Origin: Boesenbergia rotunda
Taxonomy: Eukaryota > Streptophyta > Magnoliopsida > Zingiberales > Zingiberaceae
DNA length: 64,000 nucleotides
Assembly (NCBI GenBank): GCA_024364735.1
Contig: JAGFNQ010001614.1
Coordinates: 869,756 to 933,755 of the forward strand
Direction of reading: 5' to 3'
This document shows, piece by piece, positions 57,309-64,000 of this stretch. The number at the start of each line of letters is the position of its first letter. Position 1 is the first letter of the stretch. The position numbers and the translations under genes are program-made. Under the pieces are notes generated by a model. It had not been told where the DNA came from, made no database searches, and saw only the letters and a list, made by a program, of their open reading frames with translations.

Positions 57309-58969
57309 TTATCTAATTATAAAAATTATTTTTAAGTTGGCTCCCCCTGGACTAAAGCCACGGTAATGATTAGGCAAGATATGAATCTTGTCCTTGGGCA
57401 TCGAATACTAGTTTGGTCCAACTTGGTTGTTCAGGCAAAGTTTGGGTACCCATGCCTAACCTTTGGGTCTAGATTGGTTCAATACAGCATAGTATGATCT
57501 TTGTCTCGACTTGGTTCGATACCCTAACCCGGATCAATTTAGAACGAACTTCTGTTTTCCAAGGATCATGTCAAGACCTTTGGAACCCGAAGTGAATCGT
57601 TCTAAAGCCGCTCTAAGGTCCTTGACTTGAGTTTTCAAGGAGGAGTTCTCTTTCTCAAGCTTTTCAACTTGAGTAGAGGTTCCTTCTTGAACCTTCTCGG
57701 TCAAGGATCTAGAGTCAGCTCCCTCTTTCAGGTGTTTTAGTTCCTATCGGAGGGACTCGACTCGGATTTTGGCTTTCGCCAAGTTACTAGATAGGTAAGC
57801 AATTAACTCTGATAATTCAACTTTAGAATAACCACTTACAGTTATTTTGCCATTCTCCGAAATTGTGAGCCTTCCGTCGTCTAGCTCCGATTCTGATCCG
57901 ATGTCAATGTCTTCCGAAGAAGTCAAGGCGAATAGGTTCGATTGTGGGGCCTCTTCTTCTTCTTTGGAGGAAGACTTGTCCTACATGGCTTGAAGGGCCT
58001 TCTTCCTTCGAGTCTTCTTGGCTTCTTTTAGATTAGGGCACTCTGATTTGTAGTGTCCCTTCTTGTTGCATTCGTAGCAGGTCACATTTGATTTGGTCTT
58101 AGACGTTGAGGGTTCAGCTGGATCTTCCTTCTTTCGGGTGGCTTTTCTTCTATTGGTCTGATTCTTCAGCTCCTTGTAGTAGTCCCGGCTAGCTGAACCA
58201 GCTTGGGTCGATCCCCTTCACTGTCTTCTGAATCTGAGTCTGAGTCTGAGTCACACTCAGGTGCAGGTTGAGGCTTTTGCTTGGCCACCTTTCCTTGGGG
58301 TTTTCCTGCAAGAAATGCAATACCTTTCTCGGCTAAAGTGCAGTTAGTTTGTTCATGTAGTTCTAATTCTATAAATAATTCGTCTAATTTAATTTTAGAA
58401 AGGTCCCTAGAAACCTTGTAAGCATCTACCATAGATGCCCACAGAGTATTTCTTGGGAAAGAGTTTAGGGTATACCTGATAAGGTCACGATTTTCTACCT
58501 TGTGACTGATTATGTGCAGGTCGTCCATCAGCTCCTGGATCCTAGCGTGGAGCTGGGCTCCTGACTCACCTTCGTTCATTTTGATTGTGTACAATTTGTT
58601 CAGTAGTAGGTCCCTTTTGCTGATTTCGGTGTCGGAGGTACCTTCGTGCAATTCAATCAGCTTACTTCAGAGTTCTTTCGCACTGTTGAAGGGTCCCACC
58701 CAGTTCAGTTCTTCTTTGGTTAATCCGCATTGGAGTGTCTGGGTTGCCTTTGCATCAACCTCTATCTTTTTCTTCAATGAGGCATCCCATTCTGAGTAAT
58801 GTTGTACCACTCCTTCAGCATTCTTGGGGATTTCCATGCCAGATTGGATAATGATCCACATATCCACCTGAGTTTTCAGGTGAACTTCCATCCGACTCTT
58901 CCAGTAGGAGAAGTCTTCTCCACTGAAGAGTGGTGGTCTGGCTATGCAGAAACCTTCTTGCATGACCAT
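57309..58969 (-). pseudogene. E7 gag, broken
   Basis: ATG at 58969: MVMQEGFCIARPPLFSGEDF. Then TLQCGLTKEELNWVGPFNSA, a TGA in place of Trp (KEL*SKL), RDLLLNKLYTIKMNEGESGA, an acidic run DSDSDSDSEDSEGD, a frameshift after KLVQLAG, CCHC knuckle CYECNKKGHYKSEC (about 58050-58085) and a C-terminal coiled region EKLEKENSSLKTQVKDLR. It ends near ILPNHYRGFSPGGA. The related E8 gag has no frameshift. Function: particle protein. Confidence 0.85.
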
Positions 58970-59177
58970 TTATAATTTCTGAAAAAAAACAAAGAAATTC
59001 TGTCCTAAGACTTGGTCTTGGATTAGTAGTGTGGGAATAAAATAATTGAAAAATAGCGATCGAGTGGTGTTGCACCAACCTCAATTAACGAGAAAAATTC
59101 GAAAGAAAAAAAATTAAAAATTTCGTAAAAATCCGAAAAACTCTCAAATTGGTGGTTGCACCAAATTTGAGCCACCT

Positions 59178-59189
59178 GCTCTGATACCA
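59178..59189 (-). other. Primer-binding site of E7
   Basis: GCTCTGATACCA two bases before the LTR start at 59192. The leader (58970-59177) carries the shared words GTTGCACCAAC and CCAAGACCAAGTC on one strand or the other. Confidence 0.9.
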
Positions 59190-59191
59190 CT

Positions 59192-59527
59192 TGTTGGATC
59201 GAGAAAAATGATAGAGGGGGGGGGTTGAATATCGTTAAAACCTTTCGGATTAAAAAGAGCAGATACGCAGCGGAAATAAATAAATCACACAGGAACACAC
59301 GTCAATTTTTACTTGGTTTGGAGTCGCGGTCGGCTCCTACTCCAAGGCCCACGGTCCTTGACCGTTTACTTTGGGCCATACTATAATTGCGCAAAAAGGA
59401 TTTACAAGTTAAGTTCTAAAGTATTTTAGGAAATTGAAATTTTTACACTTTTCATTACCGATGCCCGATGTGGGTCGTATTTCGGTGCAGAGGGTCGTCG
59501 TCGGTGCTGGATCTCAAAGTCGGAGTT
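59192..59527 (-). repeat. L1 LTR fragment, 5' LTR of E7
   Basis: Same opening as 48381, up to CAAAGTCGGAGTT, after which it switches to copia integrase sequence. Confidence 0.88.
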
Positions 59528-60075
59528 ATTTATACTATTTTATGGACAATTATTCAAGGTAGAGGTACATTTACTTGATGTACTACAAGTCTGAATACTT
59601 TGATGAGATCAAAGAGTTCAAGGTTGATGCGGAGAAACATCAAGGTAAAAGTATCAAGACACTACGATCAGATCGTGGTGGCAAGTACCTCTTGGGAGAG
59701 TTTTAGGACTTACACTATCAGAGGTTGGGAGTCATTCCCAATTATCTACACCCAATATGCCCCAACAGAACGGTGCAGCAGAGCGAAGGAAAAGGTCTCT
59801 TATGGTGATGGTTAGGACATTGATGAGCTGCTCCGAGTTGCCGGATTCGTTCTGGAGATATACTCTGGGAACGACAACGTACATACTTGATACCATCTAG
59901 GTCAGTACTCGCTACTCCCATAGAAGTGTGGACTGGGCGAAAGCCTAGTCTAAGACATGTTCAGATTTGGGGTAGTTTAGCGCATGTGCTGAAAGGAGAT
60001 ACTGATAAGTTGGAATCTAGTGCAGAAGTGCGCTTGTCCGTAAGGTATCCTAGAGGAACGAAAAGTGGTTCTATA
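59528..60075 (+). pseudogene. E6 integrase fragment, broken
   Basis: YLMYYKSEYFDEIKEFKVDA, HQGKSIKTLRSDRGGKYLL, then a stop and frame change. In another frame follow CPQQNGAAERRKRSLMVMV (catalytic Glu kept) and SELPDSFWRYTLGTTTYI. The end reads IEVWTGRKPSLRHVQIWGS and LKGDTDKLESS. It is cut at 60075 by an L1 LTR; CTATA (60071-60075) is the likely duplication. Confidence 0.85.
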
Positions 60076-60571
60076 TGTTGGTGCCGGAAGCACCATATCG
60101 AACCTTGTTTTGATATTGACAAAGGATTCAATGTTAAGTACTATTTGTGATCTAACGATGTTACTCAAGTGTGCAGGAAAAGTCCTAGGAACACTAGGCA
60201 CGAAGTCCTGGTTCTAAGAATTGGGCACTAAGTCCTGGCCGAGGGCTGGGCACCGAAGACCTGGTTCAATGAATTGAGCACTAAGACTTGGCTGAGGGCT
60301 GGGCACCGAAGACCTAGTTCGAGGAATTGGGCACTAAGACCTGGCCGAGGGCTGGGCACCGAAGACCTGGTGAGTAAAGCTGGGCACTAAGACCTGACCG
60401 GAAGTTAGGCACGAAGACCTGGTGAGTAAAGCTGGGTAAAAGTCCAACCGGAGGAGCCGGTTGGCAAAAAGGTAAATTCTCCTGAGAGGAGTAGGTGAGG
60501 GCGCGTTTCCCGTAGAGGGAACATTAGGCGTCGGTTCGACCTAGGATTCCATTTGGGAGACCCGAAGTTAG
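60076..60571 (+). repeat. L1 LTR, 5' part, plus strand
   Basis: TGTTGGTGCCGGAAGCACC..., like 9959. It has about 53-bp tandem units with GGGCACCGAAGACCTGG (60247, 60300 and 60354) and the CCAACCGG stem-loop. Cut at 60571 by E8, with GTTAG as probable duplication; the rest lies beyond the window. Confidence 0.85.
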
Positions 60572-60683
60572 TGTTGGTGCAGAATGCACCAAAGTCGAAC
60601 CTGTGTTTTGATAATGGCAATAGGGTTCAAAAGTTAAGGATTAATGTTTGTCTAACATGTTACTCAAGTGTGCAGGCAAAGCA

Positions 60684-60935
60684 CTAGCGAAGGACTGCTA
60701 GGCAACTGGGGAAGGAATGCCAGGATACAAAGCCCTAGCGAAGGAATGCTAGGTACCTGGCGAAGGAATGCCAGGATATAAAGCCCTAGCGAAGGAATGC
60801 TAGGCACCTGGCGAAGGAATGCTAGGATACAAAGCCCTAGCGAAGGATTGCTAGGCACCAAGCGAAGGGCAGCTTGGTATTGAAGACCTGGCAAAGGACA
60901 ACTAGGCTCCTGACGAAGGACTGCTGGGAAAAAGT
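60684..60935 (+). repeat. Stem-loop array in E8 LTR
   Basis: About ten units: CTAGCGAAGGACTGCTAG, CCTAGCGAAGGAATGCTAGG, CCTGGCGAAGGAATGCCAGG, CCAAGCGAAGGGCAGCTTGG and variants, spaced by CACC, ATACAAAG or similar. Arms covary while the loop core GAAGG is kept. Confidence 0.88.
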
Positions 60936-61197
60936 CCAACCGGAGGAGTTGGTTGGCATCAGGTACATTCTCCCGAGAGGAGTAGGTGAGGGCGTGTTCC
61001 CCGTTGAGGGACAGTAGGCGTCGGTTCGACCTAGGGTTCCATTTTGGAGACCCAAAGTCAGAACCAAGATAGCTAAGACTATATAAACTAACATCTTATT
61101 GCTTTATGTTGTTTTGGACTAACCCTGGATGCAGGACCGAAGGAACGAGTGTCTGCAGCTCAGAGAGCCTCAAAGGAGTGAGGCAGCAGCTGACCAG

Positions 61198-61536
61198 GGC
61201 GCCCGGAGTGTCCCGGGCGCCCCCAAGGTGAACACAAAACAAAGTAAAGCAACATGAGCTTCGGCAGCTTATGGGCGGGGCACCCTCGTGCTCCCGGGCG
61301 CTGCCCATGCTCCCGGGCGCCCCCAGCGTCCCGGGCACCCCCAGGTGAAGCTAACGAAGCAGATCCCATCGAAGCCAACGAATAAGAAGAGACCCGGTCA
61401 ACCCGGGCGCCCCTAGCATTCAGGGCACCACCGTCAAAGCCTGATCCCGAGTTTTAAGGGATCAGAGCTGACCGAGATGGAAGCAGATCGGATGACACGT
61501 GGGGGGGGCGCCCCCGACGTTCCGGGCGCCCCCATG
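61198..61536 (+). repeat. GGCGCC palindrome block in E8 LTR
   Basis: Six exact GGCGCC words and several decayed copies (GGGCACC, GGGCGCTGCCC), mostly as CCGGGCGCCCC, just upstream of the TATA box. It is very CpG-rich against an AT-rich background. Confidence 0.88.
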
Positions 61537-61539
61537 GGC

Positions 61540-61549
61540 TATAAATAGG
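61540..61549 (+). promoter_or_regulatory. Putative TATA box of E8
   Basis: TATAAATAGG right after the GGCGCC block. About 415 bases to the LTR end. Confidence 0.6.
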
Positions 61550-61956
61550 CCCTCAACCCCAAGGCTTCGAACAACAATTCTTTCAACGCAATCACGCTCT
61601 TCTGCTCCCGCGCTCTGCTCCGGAAACCTCCCGACTCGAGACTCAAGCGCCGATGACGTCCCGTTGCTCCGAAAATTCACTCTACATCGAACGTCGGTAA
61701 AAGAAGAGTTACCTTCAAGTTTACTATACTGCTTTTGTAATATCTCTCTGTAAACGTTTTTGCGCACTTATAGAATTGCCCGCAGAAAATGGTTAATGAC
61801 CGTGGGCCATGGAGTAGGAGTCGACCTAGGCTCGGAACCAAGTAAAACTACCTGTGTACGCGATTGATTTTATTCCACTGTGTACTTACTCTAGTTTTCA
61901 TCCGAAAAGCGTTTAACGATATTCACCCTCTCTATCGTTTCTCTCGATCCAACAAG

Positions 61957-61968
61957 TGGTATCAGAGC
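61957..61968 (+). other. Primer-binding site of E8
   Basis: TGGTATCAGAGC, two bases after the LTR end at 61954. It is followed by the leader to 62179. Confidence 0.93.
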
Positions 61969-62179
61969 GGGGAAGCTCAAATTTGGTGCAACCATCAATT
62001 TGAGAATTTTTCAGATTTTTACGAATTTTTTTTTAATTTTCTTTTCGAAATTTCTTCTCGTTAATCGAGGTTGGTGCAACACCCCTCGACAAATATTTTT
62101 TTTATCTCGCACTACTAATCCAAGACCAAGTCTTTGGATATTCCTTTTTTTTGTGTGTCTAGTTTACATTTCAGATAAA

Positions 62180-63835
62180 ATGGCCATGCAAGAAGGCTTT
62201 AGCACCGCAAGACCACCTCTCTTTAGTGGGGAGGACTTCTCCTACTGGAAGAGCAGAATGAAGGTCCACCTGAAAACTCAGGTGGACATGTGGATAATCA
62301 TCTAGTCCGGACTGGAGATTCCGAGAAATGCTGAAGGAGTACCTCAAAGCTACACAGAGTGGGACACCGCTCTGAAACGGAAAATTGAAGCGGATGCAAA
62401 GGCGACCCATACCCTTCAATGCGGCTTAACAAAAGAGGAGCTGAACCGGGTGAGCCCTTTCAACAGTGCCAAGGAGCTATGGGGAAAACTGATCGAGCTG
62501 CACGAAGGAACATCAGACACTCGGATCAGCAAGAGAGATCTGCTCCTGAACAAGCTGTATACCATCAAAATGATCGACAACGAAATAGCAGCTCAGCTTC
62601 ACGCCCGAATCCAGGAACTAATGAATGGACTACACACCATCGGTCACAAGGTAGAAAACCATGACTTAATAAGGTACGCTTTAAATGCTTTCCCTAGAAA
62701 CACCTTGTGGGCATCTATGGTAGATGCATACAAGGTTTCAAGGGACCTTTCAAAAATCAAATTAGATGAATTGTTCTCTGAATTAGAATTACATGAATAG
62801 ACTAACTGCAGTTTGGCCGAGAAAGGTATTGCCTTTGTTGTAGGTAAAACTGGAAGGACAATAAAGAAAAAGCCTCAACCTGAACCCGAGTCTAACTCAG
62901 ACTCAGATTCAGAAGACGAAGAAAGAGATAAACCTAAGCTGGTCCGACTGGCAAGAAACTACTACAAGGAATTAAAGAACCAAACCAACAAATGAAAAGC
63001 CAGTAGAAGAAAGGATGAACCAGCTGAACTCGCAAACGAAAAGAACAAGCCCAACGTGACCTGCTACGAGTGCAAGAAGAAAGGTCACTACAAGACGGAG
63101 TGTCCGAACCTAAAGGAGACCAAGAAAAATAGAAGGAAGAAGAAGACACTTCAAGCAACGTGGGACGAGTCCTCCTCCGAAGAAGAAGAAGAGGTCCCAT
63201 AATCGAACCTACTCGCACTAACCGCCTCAGAAGAAGTCGAGACCGAGTCAGAATCAGAACAGGACGACGGCAGACTGACATTCTCAGAGGACGGCGAAAT
63301 CAAGGTAAGTGGATTTACTAGAAGTCAATTAAACGAGTTAATATCTTATCTTTCTTGAGATTTGGCGAAAGCTAAACTCCGAGTCGAATCCCTCCGACTG
63401 GAAGTAAAACTCCTGAGAGAGGGAGCTGACTCCAAACCCTTAACTGAGAAGGTTGAAGAAGGGACCTCTACTCAAGTTGAAAAACTTGAGAAAGAGAACT
63501 CCTCCCTGAAAACTCAGGTTAAGGATCTTAGATCAGCTTTAGAACGATTCACTTCTGGTTCCAAGGGTCTTGACATGATTCTTGGAAAATAGAAATCGGT
63601 TCTAAATTGTTTCGGACTAGGTTATAGAGCAAAATCTAGACAAAGATCCTATTTTGCTATACTGAATCAGTCCAGAAATAATGTTCAGGCATGGGTACCT
63701 AAACTGTACCTAAACAAACAAACTGGATCAAATCAATTTTGAATCCCCAAGGATAAGATTCATATCTTACCTAACCATTATCGTGGCTTTAGTCCAGGGG
63801 GAGCCAAATTAAAAACTATATTTATTGTTAGATAA
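62180..63835 (+). pseudogene. E8 gag, frame intact but with in-frame stops
   Basis: ATG at 62180: MAMQEGFSTARPPLFSGEDF. One frame can be read for over 1.6 kb with no indel, but it has stops at 62303, 62798, 62993, about 63200, about 63356, 63590 and 63740. Domains: capsid-like LQCGLTKEELNRVSPFNSA, RDLLLNKLYTIKMIDNE, acidic SNSDSDSEDEERDKPK, CCHC knuckle CYECKKKGHYKTEC (about 63059-63100), coiled C-terminal EKLEKENSSLKTQVKDLR and NHYRGFSPGGAK. At four of the stops E7 has Gln, so simple C-to-T change explains them. Terminal stop TAA 63833. Confidence 0.87.
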
Positions 63836-64000
63836 AATTCAATTCTTGATTGCAATTTGCCTGTTTGATTGTTTATTTAATTTCTGCAATTTACCATGCT
63901 TAGACTTAGGAATGGTTAGTTTAAGGACTGAACAAACTTAACTAAAACTTGACAACATAGTATTGGGTGGAGGTGAGATGATAGTACGTTAGGGAAACCA
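63836..64000 (+). other. Gag-pol spacer of E8, start
   Basis: AT-rich sequence ending with GGGTGGAGGTGAGATGATAG, which matches the spacer of E1 and E7 in the same orientation relative to gag. Confidence 0.6.

Larger units (their letters stand above)
48381..59527 (-). mobile_element. E7: near-complete Sirevirus-like copia element
   Basis: On the minus strand: 5' LTR fragment 59192-59527, primer site, leader, gag, spacer, protease-integrase-RT-RNase H, AT-rich noncoding tract, polypurine tract and 3' LTR 48381-52280. The 3' LTR holds a solo L5 LTR. The 5' LTR is cut after about 335 bases. Pol type and the large gag and noncoding regions fit the Sirevirus (SIRE/Maximus) lineage. Coding regions are degenerate. 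Confidence 0.88.
45625..60075 (+). mobile_element. E6: copia element, plus strand, split by E7
   Basis: 5' LTR end (45625-46376), primer site, leader, broken gag and protease (to 48380), then E7 (48381-59527), then integrase (59528-60075), then cut by an L1 LTR. Roughly 350 codons between protease and integrase are missing, as is part of the E7 5' LTR, so a deletion at the right E7 junction is likely. That both parts belong to one element is inferred from strand, order and similarity of type. Confidence 0.65.
60572..61954 (+). repeat. L1 LTR, 5' LTR of E8 (1383 bp)
   Basis: TGTTGGTGCAGAATGC...CTCGATCCAACA. In order: stem-loop array (60684-60935), CCAACCGG stem-loop (about 60938-60958), CTCCCGAGAGGAG, GGCGCC block (61198-61536), TATA box (61540), GATATTCACCCTCTCTATC motif near the end. 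Confidence 0.93.
60572..64000 (+). mobile_element. E8: Sirevirus-like copia element, 5' part, runs off the window
   Basis: Complete 5' LTR, primer site, leader and gag on the plus strand. It is the only member of its type here with a complete uninterrupted LTR. Pol lies after 64000. Relationship to E7 is clear from gag. Confidence 0.9.

Noticed and set aside
60684..60935. CRISPR-like array of regular short repeats
   Set aside because: Repeat arms vary together, spacers are short and repeated, and the array lies inside an LTR next to a primer site. There are no cas genes and the host is a plant.
63790..63805. Central polypurine tract CAGGGGGAG between gag and pol in E8 and E7
   Set aside because: In both elements this stretch codes for FSPGGA at the end of gag, so coding constraint explains its conservation; a priming role cannot be argued from sequence alone.

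Overview
This window looks like repeat-rich plant nuclear DNA. It is packed with nested LTR retrotransposons, one hAT DNA transposon and one MITE, and I see no host protein gene, rRNA, tRNA or CRISPR. The element types (Ty1/copia including Sirevirus-like elements, a Tekay/Del-like chromovirus, a BED-finger hAT and a TAA-flanked MITE) fit an angiosperm. A monocot is my guess only. The base composition is AT-rich except for CpG-rich patches inside LTRs.

Names used below are mine. LTR families: L1 (Sirevirus-like; TGTTGGTGC...GATCCAACA), L2 (TGTTGATGCAG...ACCAACA), L3 (ends TTGCACCAACA in + orientation, with a CTAGAGGGGGGTGAAT motif), L4 and its relative L4b, L5 (TGTTAGTGATATGAG...GGTCCCAACA), L6 and L7 (chromovirus). 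Elements: E1 to E8.

Layout. 1-5770: E1, a minus-strand Sirevirus-like element without pol. An L2 LTR (5771-8070) sits in its 5' LTR. An N at 8073 joins this to E2 (8074-11473, minus copia), which is split by a solo L1 LTR (9959-11120). 12433-18285: an L3 LTR carrying a solo L4 LTR (12993-14626) and a hAT (15193-18092). 19141-19506: Tourist-like MITE. 19619-30716: a second L3 LTR split by E3 (19813-29865), a chromovirus that itself holds a solo L3 LTR (25745-27256). 30717-32389: L2 LTR, then L4 (32390-33829), then the E4 3' half (33830-37533). A second N at 37534 joins E4 to E5 (37535-44207), whose 1094-codon gag-pol frame is open. 44208-45624: part of an L5 LTR. 45625-60075: E6, a plus-strand copia split by E7 (48381-59527), a nearly complete Sirevirus-like element whose 3' LTR holds a solo L5 LTR (49462-52099). 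60076-60571: part of an L1 LTR, cut by E8, whose 5' LTR and gag run off the window end.

Insertion order can be read from target-site duplications: perfect for the solo L3, L4 and L5 LTRs and the hAT, one mismatch for the solo L1 and E3. Almost all coding regions are broken by stops, frameshifts or deletions.

The most interesting signal is in the LTRs. Families L1, L2 and L3 share one layout. An array of short stem-loops with compensatory changes comes first. A block of CpG-centred palindromes whose motif differs by family follows, then (in L1) a TATA box, and near the LTR end a TATTCACCCCCC(T)CTAG-type motif. Sirevirus LTRs are known for conserved palindromic motifs and multiplied polypurine tracts, so part of this is expected. 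The covarying stems and the motif swapping between families deserve a proper test.
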